Below are positions 9,549-18,568 of a stretch of 64,000 nucleotides of DNA, piece after piece; within the stretch, counting starts at the first letter, position 1, and every line of letters starts with the position of its first letter. The position numbers were made by a program, and so were the translations under genes. The stretch comes from Bacteroidota bacterium (lineage in GTDB: Bacteria; Bacteroidota; Bacteroidia; B-17B0; Aurantibacillaceae), in the NCBI GenBank assembly GCA_030684395.1, contig JAUXTT010000008.1, positions 124,001 to 188,000 on the forward strand. The letters run 5' to 3'. The notes below the pieces were generated by a model. That model did no database searches. It was not told the origin of the DNA and worked only from the letters and a program-made list of their open reading frames with translations.

Positions 9549-9650
9549 GAACGCAGATGACGCAGATTAATATGATTTTAACTGATCAGGTGCTGTATTA
9601 TTTTTGATAGTAAAAACAAAAATCATAATTGATCATAACCATCTGCGTTC
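9549..9650. repeat. Palindromic intergenic repeat element, copy 2 (degenerate)
   Basis: GAACGCAGATG at 9549-9559 is the exact inverse of 9640-9650. A second inner pair, ATGATTTT (9572-9579) and AAAATCAT (9619-9626), lies between them. A tandem CGCAGATGA/CGCAGATTA duplication follows the left arm. The CGCAGATGAC core is shared with the element at 8746-8919, so the two flank the PH-domain gene. Confidence 0.55.
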
Positions 9651-9673
9651 CGCCGCACGGACAGCGTTCCATA

Positions 9674-9901
9674 TCACTTTTTTTTCAAAGGCTCTAATAA
9701 AAACTCCAATCCATTTAGTTTGATCTCATAAATAGTATTTAACTGCATTCCCAATTTACCTTTAGGAAAGCCACCCTTCCTTACAAACCACTCCAGGTAT
9801 GAAACAGGTAAATTACACAAAAGCCAGCCTTCATGTTTACCGAAAGGCATCTTCTCTGTTACGAGCTGCAAAAGTATTTCGCTGTTAATGCCTTGTTCCA
9901 T
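9674..9901 (-). CDS. DUF3820 family small protein
   Basis: This 75-residue protein matches the DUF3820 pattern: MPFGKHEGW, then LPVSYLEWFVRKGGFPKGKLG, then a YEIKLNGLEFLLEPLK tail. The family is sometimes described as a quorum-sensing-regulated virulence-factor fold and has no settled biochemical role. It starts on the base right after the upstream glycosyltransferase stop codon, so it is probably translationally coupled to it and is the last gene of the operon. Its placement there may reflect only where the operon ended up, because the family is not known to act in polysaccharide synthesis. Confidence 0.85.
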   Translation of the reverse strand: MEQGINSEILLQLVTEKMPFGKHEGWLLCNLPVSYLEWFVRKGGFPKGKLGMQLNTIYEIKLNGLEFLLEPLKKK

Positions 9902-11050
9902 TTATGCTTTAATTTTTTCCGAGATCTTTGCTATTGTATCATCAATAATATGTTCCCACAAAAATTGAGACTTTACTTTTTCGATGCTTTTCTGCTTCAT
10001 AAGCATTAAATCCTTTGATTCCAGACTAATCATTCTTTTCATCGCCAAAACAATTACTGAAGGATCACTATTATCAATCAACACTCCGTTTTCATTATCT
10101 ACCATTAATTTAACTGCCCCCACATCCGTTGCTATAACAGCTAATCCGGATGCCATTGATTCCATTATTACATTCGGCATTCCTTCCGAGTGGCTTGGGC
10201 AAACCAATACATCCATTTCTTTCACTTTCTTTTTCATGATCTCAGCATCCATAATAGATCCATGATAAAACACATGGGCGAGTTTTAATTTGTTACTTTC
10301 AGGAATTGGCCCTATAAAATGGAATTCGAAATTTGGATTCTCCTTAAGAGACAGTAGAGCTTTGTTTAATTCTTCAACACCTTTTCTTCTTTCAAAACGG
10401 CCTACAAAAAGAAATTTGACCCTTTCATTTACAATTAAATTTTCTTTAGTTGCCAACCACGAATTCTCAATCCCTGTTGGAATCTCAATAATTTTAGAAG
10501 AAGGTATATTAAGTTTCTTGATAATGTCCGTTATTTTTCCGCCATACGAAAAAATATAATCGGCATTTTTATTGTTATATAAAACGGGTTTTTGCAAGAG
10601 TAATTTAGCCGACAAATACGACTTGAGGTTAGGAGCTTTTTGGAACATTTCGTATCCATGAAACTTTACTCCAATTGGTGCACACTCGAAGCCCTTTTTC
10701 TTTTCCTCAATTAACTTCCATGCAGAAAATCCTTTAGCATAAATAAAATCAGCGGGGCCTTGTTTTTTTAGAATATCGAAAATAGCTGAAGAATAGAGGA
10801 AAGATGCTTTCAGATAATGTCCGGGCAACTTACCAGCTTTTGGAAAAGGAACAACAAAGGAGCGAATGAATTTTTTTTCTTCCTCACTAAACAACTCAAG
10901 TTTATTTATATCGAGTTTACTTTGATTGGTATGATAAAGATCCACGTAAACACCTCTTTTTGCCAGGTATTTGACCAGGTAGAAAGAATGCTTTTGCATA
11001 CCGCCTATTACATAGGGAAAAATACCGTCGGTGAGAAGGGAGATTTTCAT
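9902..11050 (-). CDS. Family 4 glycosyltransferase (GT-B fold)
   Basis: This 382-residue protein transfers a sugar from a nucleotide donor during glycan assembly, at the cytoplasmic face. The N-terminus has the Gly-rich GIFPYVIGGMQKHS acceptor-side loop. The C-terminal Rossmann domain has FVGRFERRKGVEEL near residue 215 and the family E-x7-E motif in SHSEGMPNVIMESMASG, followed by VIATDVGA. Length and motifs are normal for GT4. Donor and linkage cannot be read from sequence. It lies 19 bases below the acyltransferase and touches the DUF3820 gene. Confidence 0.92.
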   Translation of the reverse strand: MKISLLTDGIFPYVIGGMQKHSFYLVKYLAKRGVYVDLYHTNQSKLDINKLELFSEEEKKFIRSFVVPFPKAGKLPGHYLKASFLYSSAIFDILKKQGPADFIYAKGFSAWKLIEEKKKGFECAPIGVKFHGYEMFQKAPNLKSYLSAKLLLQKPVLYNNKNADYIFSYGGKITDIIKKLNIPSSKIIEIPTGIENSWLATKENLIVNERVKFLFVGRFERRKGVEELNKALLSLKENPNFEFHFIGPIPESNKLKLAHVFYHGSIMDAEIMKKKVKEMDVLVCPSHSEGMPNVIMESMASGLAVIATDVGAVKLMVDNENGVLIDNSDPSVIVLAMKRMISLESKDLMLMKQKSIEKVKSQFLWEHIIDDTIAKISEKIKA

Positions 11051-11069
11051 TGATATTTTTTCAAGATGC

Positions 11070-12125
11070 TTAAACTTTAAAACTGAAGTTTCTTATTGTC
11101 TTCACATATTGCTTAATTGAAAAATTTTCTCTCAAGCTTAACATTGGACTCTCGAACAGTGCATATACCATTAAACAAATAGTATACAGCAAAAAAATCT
11201 GAACAGGTAAAGTAAAAATGCCCAAATGCCAAACCGGAATCCTGAACAATTCCATATGCAACAAATAAATTGAATAGGTTAATATGCTTGTCCATGTAAA
11301 AATGTAATAGATAGGTCTTACTTTTTTGAGTTCCACATTAATTATACTATTAGATTCTATAAAAGGTATCATAAAAGAAACACTTACACTAAGCAAGAGG
11401 CACCATGTAACTTTGTAAAAAGGGGCGATCATTGGAAGATGATGGATGTTTTCAGAAAGCAGTGATAAATAAATAGTTGAGCAGAGTCCGATTAAAAAAA
11501 ACAAAGGTCCCTTCAGTCTTTCATACATTTCATTCATTGTCATCTTTATATATGCGAAAACAACTCCAATTATTAAGCAGTCGAACTGATAAATTATTAC
11601 CCCTTTACCAAAATAATTCCAAAGAAACCTAGCAGTAAATACCAATGCAATAATAAGCAACAAATAGTTCAAATATCTGGTGAATTTTACTCCCAATTTT
11701 ACTACTATAAAAAGAGCAATTGGAAGGAATATGTAAAACCATTCTTCCACAACGAGGCTCCAGGAAACAGGTAAATACTTTATGCCAACTACATTGGCTT
11801 GGAGAAAAAGGAAATACGCAATTATTTTCCAACCATATGGATTACCGTAAATAACCATTTTAGCAATAAGCACAAAATAGTACAATGGAACTATCCTTAA
11901 CCATCTGCGTTTCCAAAAACGTACTATTCTGCCAAAGTCAATTCCACTTTTAAATTCTTTTAGCAGAATTTGTCCAATCAAAAAGCCACTGAGAACAAAG
12001 AAAACCTGAACACCAACCAATCCTAATTCATAAGGGATATCAAATCTATGCGAAATAAAAACCAATGCAATAGAAATCGCTCTAACAACATCCAACCCAA
12101 AATTTCTACTTTTTATTTCCGCCAT
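11070..12125 (-). CDS. OafA/YrhL-type membrane acyltransferase (acyltransferase 3 family)
   Basis: This 351-residue integral membrane protein has about ten hydrophobic segments. The N-terminus carries the family signature GLDVVRAISIALVFISHR, with the conserved His, then GVQVFFVLSGFLIGQ and the basic RRWLRIVPLYY block. Members move acetyl or other acyl groups onto extracytoplasmic or lipid-linked glycans; here it probably O-acylates the exported polysaccharide. It has no fused SGNH domain, so it is the minimal form. It is one of two such genes in the operon; the other is at 17438. Confidence 0.92.
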   Translation of the reverse strand: MAEIKSRNFGLDVVRAISIALVFISHRFDIPYELGLVGVQVFFVLSGFLIGQILLKEFKSGIDFGRIVRFWKRRWLRIVPLYYFVLIAKMVIYGNPYGWKIIAYFLFLQANVVGIKYLPVSWSLVVEEWFYIFLPIALFIVVKLGVKFTRYLNYLLLIIALVFTARFLWNYFGKGVIIYQFDCLIIGVVFAYIKMTMNEMYERLKGPLFFLIGLCSTIYLSLLSENIHHLPMIAPFYKVTWCLLLSVSVSFMIPFIESNSIINVELKKVRPIYYIFTWTSILTYSIYLLHMELFRIPVWHLGIFTLPVQIFLLYTICLMVYALFESPMLSLRENFSIKQYVKTIRNFSFKV

Positions 12126-12149
12126 TCCATTGTTTCAGTTTCAATTACT

Positions 12150-13313
12150 CTATTTAAGTACTTCTACAAGTTTTTTATATGCTTCCGTATTATCATTTGA
12201 TGTTTTTAAAAAATCTCTTTTCGCATATTCAAAACACTTCTTCTTTACTTCAATTCCATTCTTCTTTAAAAAACTCCAATCAGGCTCATTCATATAAACT
12301 ACCGAGCCACAGTCATTGGTTTTAACATATTCACTAAAATCTCCCAAGTTCTCAGATATAAGTACCGGCAGACCTGCATAAAGATATTCTGCAAATTTTG
12401 TTGGTGAAGCAACTTTGTTAGTATCTGATTGTTCTCTTAGTAAAATACCATAATCGCAACAGGCCAGATGATCCAATACTTCACCATGCTCAACCCATTT
12501 TATAATTACCCTGTCTTTATACTTTGAACGTAACTGCTCATTATCCTTGTTGGTTTTTGACAGAAACATAACTTTAATTCTTTCGTCTCTATCCATAAGC
12601 GGCACCAGAATCTTTTCCAGCAGTTCAAAAGACTGCCATGGGGCAGTTGATCCAGAGTATCCTAAAACAATATCTGTATCTGAAATTCCCATTTCAACTT
12701 TTAACTGCAAAGATGTTTCCGACAAAACAAAATTATCATTCGCAAAATGTTTTCTATCTAAAGTACAGGGTATAACAACATGATCATTACCTGTGTAATT
12801 ATAATGTTCTCTCCAATATTCTATTAATTTTTGAGAAACTGCCATTCTATAATCAGAATTATTTACAGCAAACGATTCGAAAGTGCTTACATTTTTTCTT
12901 AAATAATCTACCGGAAAAACATCATACTCGCCAATTTCAGCGGCCATTGCGCTTCTCCCATCCATCACTACTTTCTTTATCATCCCCCACCGTTTGAGCC
13001 TGAGGGTCATTTTTGTGCAAAATACATTTCTACAAATTGCAATTCGCTCGCCTGTGAATAAACAAACCCAAAAAAGTAAAATGGAGGTAAACTGAAAATT
13101 TTTTAATCCCGGGAAAGCGGGAAGCACAATTGCATTGGGCGACAATTTTTTCAACCTTTTCCTGGCATCGGTTTTTAGCAACTCCCGAATGGAGAGAAAA
13201 GCAACAACACGTATTTTTGTTTTATGAAACTTGTTTAAGTAATCACAAACATCAATAACCTGGCTGGAATATATTCCGGGATGAAACTGATCCAGTAAAG
13301 TAATGTAAATCAC
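12150..13313 (-). CDS. Glycosyltransferase, GT4-like
   Basis: This 387-residue protein has a GT-B layout with a weakly conserved N-terminal half. Its C-terminal half contains LGYSGSTAPWQSFELL near residue 215 and SPTKFAEYLYAGLPVLISENLG near residue 325, typical of the donor-binding domain. The conserved Glu is in KFAEYL. It overlaps the wecB stop/start region by four bases (ATGA), so translation is coupled. Substrates are unknown; the family call is firm and specificity is not assignable. Confidence 0.85.
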   Translation of the reverse strand: MIYITLLDQFHPGIYSSQVIDVCDYLNKFHKTKIRVVAFLSIRELLKTDARKRLKKLSPNAIVLPAFPGLKNFQFTSILLFWVCLFTGERIAICRNVFCTKMTLRLKRWGMIKKVVMDGRSAMAAEIGEYDVFPVDYLRKNVSTFESFAVNNSDYRMAVSQKLIEYWREHYNYTGNDHVVIPCTLDRKHFANDNFVLSETSLQLKVEMGISDTDIVLGYSGSTAPWQSFELLEKILVPLMDRDERIKVMFLSKTNKDNEQLRSKYKDRVIIKWVEHGEVLDHLACCDYGILLREQSDTNKVASPTKFAEYLYAGLPVLISENLGDFSEYVKTNDCGSVVYMNEPDWSFLKKNGIEVKKKCFEYAKRDFLKTSNDNTEAYKKLVEVLK

Positions 13314-14410
13314 TTATTCAATATAACATTAAGATGTTCAACAATTCTCCGGGTTGAGACGCCATCCCACATTGGAGGAACTGTTCCTTTTTTATAAGAG
13401 CCATTATCAATTGAAGTGATAACATTGGTGATTAAGCTTAAATCAAAAGGAAGCAATGAATTTGATCCTAAATGAACTGTAGACGGGCGCTCTGTATTAG
13501 GGCGAAGCGTAATGCATGGTTTTAAACGAAAAGTGCTTTCTTCCTGTATCCCTCCGCTATCTGTAAGTATAAACCTGCAATCTGCAATTAGTTTTTGAAA
13601 AGAAAAATAATCCAATGGCTCCGATATTACCAAATTAGCTATGGCGCTAAAACGTTGGTATAGTCCGAATTTTTTCAAATTACTGATCGTACGCGGATGT
13701 AATGGAAATACAATCTTATATTTCTCTGCAACAAATTCAATAAGCGCTATTAATTTATTCAACTCTTCCTTATTATCCACGGTGGCAGGCCTGTGAATTG
13801 TCATCAGCACAAACTGATCTTTTTCCAACCGGAGTTGATCAAGGATTCCATTCTCTCTTATCTTTTCTTCAAAAGCAACCATCGTATCAATCATTGTATT
13901 TCCTACAAAAAAAAGTTGCTCCTTACTTTTTCCTTCGTTGATTAAATGATCCCAACCACTTTGTTCGGTTATAAAAAAATAATCGGTTATTTCATCGGTT
14001 AATAATCTATTAATTTCTTCGGGCATTGATCTGTCAAAGCTTCTTAAACCGCTTTCGAGATGGGCAATTTTAATTCCAAGTTTATTAGCTGTTAATGCAG
14101 CTGCAAAAGTAGAATTCACATCTCCAACAACCATAATGAGATCGGGTTTGTATTCTGCACTTACTTTTTCTATTCCAAGCATGATCTCTGCCATCTGTGT
14201 ATTAGCAGAAGTATTTGAAATATTCAAAAAGTAATCCGGTGTAAGCTCAAACTGCTCAAAGAATATATCCGCCATTTTTGAATCGTAATGCTGGCCTGTA
14301 TGAACAATTTTAATATCGATTTCTTTATAATTTTCCGCTACCCTTTTAAATTGAGTAACCTTTATGAAATTGGGCCTGGTGCCAACTACTATCAATATTT
14401 TTTTCACCAT
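13310..14410 (-). CDS. wecB: UDP-N-acetylglucosamine 2-epimerase (non-hydrolysing)
   Basis: This enzyme interconverts UDP-GlcNAc and UDP-ManNAc. The 366-residue protein carries the full motif series: GTRPNFIK (10-17), HTGQHYD (37-43), GDVNST (96-101), HLESGLRSFDRSMPEEINR (117-135), TIHRPATVDN near 205 and DSGGIQEES near 270. These cover the UDP-binding and catalytic residues. Length is normal. No ManNAc dehydrogenase (WecC) is in the window, so UDP-ManNAc may be used directly or converted by enzymes elsewhere. Many O-antigen loci carry this gene. Confidence 0.93.
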   Translation of the reverse strand: MVKKILIVVGTRPNFIKVTQFKRVAENYKEIDIKIVHTGQHYDSKMADIFFEQFELTPDYFLNISNTSANTQMAEIMLGIEKVSAEYKPDLIMVVGDVNSTFAAALTANKLGIKIAHLESGLRSFDRSMPEEINRLLTDEITDYFFITEQSGWDHLINEGKSKEQLFFVGNTMIDTMVAFEEKIRENGILDQLRLEKDQFVLMTIHRPATVDNKEELNKLIALIEFVAEKYKIVFPLHPRTISNLKKFGLYQRFSAIANLVISEPLDYFSFQKLIADCRFILTDSGGIQEESTFRLKPCITLRPNTERPSTVHLGSNSLLPFDLSLITNVITSIDNGSYKKGTVPPMWDGVSTRRIVEHLNVILNK

Positions 14411-14427
14411 TATCTTCTTTTGAGAAT

Positions 14428-16287
14428 TTATATTTCCTCTATATTCTTTATATCCGGTGTAAATTCACCATTATACCAAACGGCGGTTCCAACTTGCTGC
14501 CACGGTTTAGCAATTTGTCGGTTCAGGAAATCATACTCAAAACCTTTCGGGGAATCTATTTTTTTGCAATAAATAATAAACTTAAATTCCTTATTCTCTT
14601 CATACCGCACTTCTGATTTATGCAACCAATGGGATGAAAAATCTCTAATACCCTTTTTCAATCTGTCCATACCAATATTACCGGCATCAACCCTAAAGGT
14701 CCATTTTACCCAATTAAAATTTTTAAGGTAAGCATCCGGCATACCATTTTTATCTATTATTGGGAGTGTGATTGATTTATTTCCTTCAACATAATCAACT
14801 CTGATAATATGGTTATAATTATTAAAATGGTTATCCATGAAAACACCATGATTTGTTATTCCAAATAAAGATTTAGATGTGCTCCTGATAAATTCCGTTT
14901 TTTTAACTACAGCCTTATAAAATGGATAATCTCCAAACAAATTTGAGGGTAAAGATGATCGCATGGAAACGATAATCTGAAGAAACAAGAACATATAAAA
15001 TATAAACTTCAATGAAAATGATCTAACATTTTCAATGGAAATGTTTTTAAAAAGTTTGATCTTAGACACATCACCTACCGGGGCAGAAAAACCGATTTCA
15101 CAATTATCCTCCGAACATCTTTCTGTATTACGATTTTGAGCGACTACTGAATATACCTTTTTAGCGATATGATATAAGCCCGGAATTTGGATGATAATCC
15201 CAATGGGAAACATATAAATCATTTTCTTGAGTACCCGGATATAAGTATCAACTCCCGAGTAATATTTTGAACCATCCAATGAATAAATGTTATCGAGCAT
15301 TTGATCATAGCTAAGCCCTTTAAAATGATCTTTATACTGCTCATAATTTGATTGAACCGGCAAGAATTTTATTCTTTTAAATACATCAAAAAACTCAATA
15401 ACAATTCTTGTTCTGAGACATAAAGGGCATTCTGCATCATAAAAGAAGATTAATGGCTTTTTTGAAGGTTTAAATTTAAATTTGTCCCAAAAATCGAGAG
15501 GTAACATTAAAAAATACAAACCCGTAACTGCCTGGGCAAACTGCGGTATTGGGAATAAAATCCAAATCCCTATATGCAAGCCAATGCCAATTAAAAGTAA
15601 AGGCCATTTAAAATACTTATTCCAAAAAAAGAAAATGTAAACAAACTCAAATACAATAGTCAGGTAACCCAAAAATTTCATCAACATTTCCTGGTTCAAT
15701 AACCACGAGGCATTTACGTTTACTACAAATGGCATTGAGGCGGGTAACCACATACCAAGACCATCCTTCCACAATGGTGATGCCAGTTTATAAAAAATAG
15801 AATCAAAGTAAACGATGGCTATACCGTAAAATAGCAAAAGGTAGTAATAAAATTCAGAAACCTTTTCGGTTGGTTGATTTAGCTTTCGAACGGAAGAATT
15901 ATTTATTCTATATAATAAGTTATCAAGGGAATAAGATTCTGATACAGGAGTGAAAATCATTATAAAATTAATTCCCATGTAGGCATAAAACATATGATAC
16001 TCATAGGTATCAATAGTCCCGATCAAAAACAAACCTATTATATAATTGAGAATTGCAACAAACCTTGTTTTATAACCAACAATTAAGAGTGCTACTGTTA
16101 CTATCCAAACGTAAAATATATAAACGAAAGAGATTTCTGAAGCTTCAAAAAATGGCACCTTATCAAAGATCAGCTCTCTGAATTCCCTTAATCTTAAAAC
16201 CTCACGTAATAATACCAATCCGTAAAGAATCCTGAAAATACCAAGGCCTTTAGAAGACACCTTATTGTTGATTATTTTTTGAAGCAT
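14428..16287 (-). CDS. HTTM (vitamin K carboxylase-like) membrane domain fused to a DCC/DUF393 thiol-redox domain
   Basis: This 619-residue protein joins three parts. Residues about 1-275 are polytopic and look like the HTTM domain shared with vitamin K-dependent gamma-carboxylases, with LRLREFRELIF and several long hydrophobic helices. Residues about 278-400 form a DUF393 (DCC1-like) domain starting FFYDAECPLCLRTR, where D-x2-C-x2-C is the signature. The final ~200 residues follow one more membrane helix and are soluble, probably extracytoplasmic. The family occurs in Bacteroidota but its reaction is not established. Its placement between wecB and wecE suggests a membrane redox or modification role on the glycan or its lipid carrier; that is inference. 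Confidence 0.75.
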   Translation of the reverse strand: MLQKIINNKVSSKGLGIFRILYGLVLLREVLRLREFRELIFDKVPFFEASEISFVYIFYVWIVTVALLIVGYKTRFVAILNYIIGLFLIGTIDTYEYHMFYAYMGINFIMIFTPVSESYSLDNLLYRINNSSVRKLNQPTEKVSEFYYYLLLFYGIAIVYFDSIFYKLASPLWKDGLGMWLPASMPFVVNVNASWLLNQEMLMKFLGYLTIVFEFVYIFFFWNKYFKWPLLLIGIGLHIGIWILFPIPQFAQAVTGLYFLMLPLDFWDKFKFKPSKKPLIFFYDAECPLCLRTRIVIEFFDVFKRIKFLPVQSNYEQYKDHFKGLSYDQMLDNIYSLDGSKYYSGVDTYIRVLKKMIYMFPIGIIIQIPGLYHIAKKVYSVVAQNRNTERCSEDNCEIGFSAPVGDVSKIKLFKNISIENVRSFSLKFIFYMFLFLQIIVSMRSSLPSNLFGDYPFYKAVVKKTEFIRSTSKSLFGITNHGVFMDNHFNNYNHIIRVDYVEGNKSITLPIIDKNGMPDAYLKNFNWVKWTFRVDAGNIGMDRLKKGIRDFSSHWLHKSEVRYEENKEFKFIIYCKKIDSPKGFEYDFLNRQIAKPWQQVGTAVWYNGEFTPDIKNIEEI

Positions 16288-16301
16288 GATATTATACCTT
16301 C

Positions 16302-17426
16302 TTAAGCGTTATAAAAATCATTAATGATCTCAGAAATATATTCTACTTCACTGTTCTTCAATTCAAAATACATTGGCAACCTAAGCAAACAGTCTGAATA
16401 ATGATCGGTATTAGGAAGAATGTTACCGCTGTGTTTATCTTTATAAAATGGGCTATTGTGCAGAGAGAGGTAATGAAATACGGCATGTATTTCTTTTTCT
16501 TTCAACTTAGAAATAAGCTTTGTTCTCTCATCTATTGAATTACAAACCAGATAATACATATGCGCATTATTAGTAGCAAAATCAGGCAAAAATGGTATTC
16601 TAACACCTTTTGCCGTTAGTTTAGAAAGCTTAGTGTTGTATATATTCCAGATCTCTTTTCTTCTTTTTTGAATAACTTCTAAATTTTCAACCTGTGCATA
16701 TAAAAAGGCGGCAATAATATCTGAAGGAAGAAAAGAGGAGCCAATATCAACCCAACCGTATTTATCAACTTCGCCCCTGAAAAAAGCTGAACGATTTGTC
16801 CCTTTTTCCCTTATTATTTCAGCTCGTTTTGCAAACCTGTCATCATTAATAACAAGCATCCCCCCTTCTCCGGAAATAATATTTTTTGTTTCATGAAATG
16901 AGAATGCAGCCAAATGGCCAATGCTTCCGAGTGGTTTTCCTTTGTAATAACTGTCAATTGCCTGAGCTGCATCCTCAACAACAAACAAATTATGTTTTGA
17001 TGCAATTTCCATAATCCTATCCATATCACATGCAATACCTGCATAATGAACAGGAAGAATAACTTTAGTTTTCGGGGTTATTGCCTTTTCAATGAGTTCT
17101 ATATCCATATTTGGATTGTCATTTGCAGAATCAATGAAAACAATTTTTGCACCCCTTAGCATAAATGCATTTACTGTAGATACAAATGTGTAGGACGGAG
17201 CAATAACCTCGTCACCTTCCTTTATATCCAAAAGTATAGCAGCCATCTCCAGAGCATCGGTACAGGAAGTAGTGAGTAATACTTTTTTAAAACCAAACGT
17301 ATCTTCAAAATACTTATGGCACTTTTTTGTATAAACTCCGTCTCCTGAAATTTTCAGGTTTGAAACTGCATCTTTGATGTACTCCGTTTCTTTTCCTGTT
17401 AAGTATGGCTTATTAAATGTTATCAT
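16302..17426 (-). CDS. wecE: dTDP-4-amino-4,6-dideoxygalactose transaminase
   Basis: This PLP-dependent DegT-family sugar aminotransferase (374 residues) makes dTDP-Fuc4N from dTDP-4-keto-6-deoxyglucose. It resembles E. coli WecE (RffA) throughout: GDGVYTKKC, SCTDALEMAAILLDI, GDEVIAPSYTFVSTVNAF, PVHYAGIACDMD, VEDAAQAI and the FSFHETKNIISGEGG block with PLP lysine K181, then IIREKGTNRSAFFRGEVDKY. It is followed in the operon by an OafA-type acyltransferase and a PglD-like acyltransferase that may N-acylate the product. RmlA and RmlB, which make its substrate, are not in the window. Confidence 0.9.
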   Translation of the reverse strand: MITFNKPYLTGKETEYIKDAVSNLKISGDGVYTKKCHKYFEDTFGFKKVLLTTSCTDALEMAAILLDIKEGDEVIAPSYTFVSTVNAFMLRGAKIVFIDSANDNPNMDIELIEKAITPKTKVILPVHYAGIACDMDRIMEIASKHNLFVVEDAAQAIDSYYKGKPLGSIGHLAAFSFHETKNIISGEGGMLVINDDRFAKRAEIIREKGTNRSAFFRGEVDKYGWVDIGSSFLPSDIIAAFLYAQVENLEVIQKRRKEIWNIYNTKLSKLTAKGVRIPFLPDFATNNAHMYYLVCNSIDERTKLISKLKEKEIHAVFHYLSLHNSPFYKDKHSGNILPNTDHYSDCLLRLPMYFELKNSEVEYISEIINDFYNA

Positions 17427-17437
17427 TATTTACTGTT

Positions 17438-18568
17438 TTAAACTGAACCTGATTGAATAATTGCAAATTTTTCTTTCCTCTTTAAAAAAGGCATTTCAAG
17501 ATATTTATATGATGCCATTGAAATTAGTATGGTTAAAACGAAAGATAGCGAATACAAAACCAAATTAAACATTACTTCCGTTTTAAATTGAGATGCAATA
17601 GAAAAGCTGATAAAAATACACAATGGGTGTAGCATATAAATTCCGTAAGAAATTTTCCCAAAGGGTTTTAAAAATTTTATTTTAATTTCCTGTGTTACCA
17701 ACATCAGAATGAGGAGTATAAACAAAAAAGCCAGGGCTAAGGTATGATTATATTTTACACATTCAAGAATGATTAATATCAGAATGCCTACTAAAGCCAA
17801 TTTGTTCTTTAAAAAAATTGATGCCGGGGCTCTTAATTTTTCCGAAAAAATAACGAAAGCACCAAATGCGCCAACACACATATATTCAATGCTAACTTTT
17901 GACAATATTGCCGGGATTATACTTTGCTTTCCAAAAATGGAATATGAGAAGTAATTAGCTCCTATCTTTATTAAAAATAAAATTAAAATAAATATAAAAG
18001 CTTGTTTTACTCCCTTCGAAAATTTAACAATATTAGGCCATATGAGATAAAACTGTTCTTCAACTGATACTGACCATGATTGAGCCGCTCCGGCTATGGG
18101 TTTATAAAAAAGCAATGCAATATTGGAAAGAAACAATAAGTACATTGGCAATGCATTATAATCTATTTTTTCTATTAATGAGGGGTAGTAAGCCTGCCCC
18201 TGAAAATTAAACAATTTACCTAAAACCGGTAACAAAACAAATCCAATAAAGGTTACAAAAAAATAGAGAGGCCAAATACGTAAGATCCTCCTGATATAAA
18301 ACTCTCTTATTTTAACAGTTCCAATTTTTTCTTTTTCCTTTAACAACAGGTAAGTGATAAGAAACCCGGAGAGAACAAAAAAACAAATCACACTATTATG
18401 CCCAATGTTTGATATGAAATTTCCTGTGTATTTAAATTCATACAAAGATGGATGGGATTCCCTTTTCTTGAACAATTCGACGTGATGAAAATAAACTAAA
18501 AGGGCTGCTATAGCTCTTATTTCATCAAGTCCATAAAAATAAATTCTATTTTGTTTACTATCGGACAT
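17438..18568 (-). CDS. OafA/YrhL-type membrane acyltransferase (acyltransferase 3 family)
   Basis: This 376-residue polytopic protein has the acyltransferase-3 signatures: GLDEIRAIAALLVYFHHVELF with the conserved His, CFFVLSGFLITYLLLKEKE, and the arginine-rich FYIRRILRIWPLYF block. About ten hydrophobic helices follow. It probably O-acylates the lipid-linked or exported glycan. Its start overlaps the stop of the PglD-like gene by one base (TAATG), so translation is coupled. It differs clearly from the acyltransferase at 11070, suggesting two different acylation positions. Confidence 0.92.
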   Translation of the reverse strand: MSDSKQNRIYFYGLDEIRAIAALLVYFHHVELFKKRESHPSLYEFKYTGNFISNIGHNSVICFFVLSGFLITYLLLKEKEKIGTVKIREFYIRRILRIWPLYFFVTFIGFVLLPVLGKLFNFQGQAYYPSLIEKIDYNALPMYLLFLSNIALLFYKPIAGAAQSWSVSVEEQFYLIWPNIVKFSKGVKQAFIFILILFLIKIGANYFSYSIFGKQSIIPAILSKVSIEYMCVGAFGAFVIFSEKLRAPASIFLKNKLALVGILILIILECVKYNHTLALAFLFILLILMLVTQEIKIKFLKPFGKISYGIYMLHPLCIFISFSIASQFKTEVMFNLVLYSLSFVLTILISMASYKYLEMPFLKRKEKFAIIQSGSV

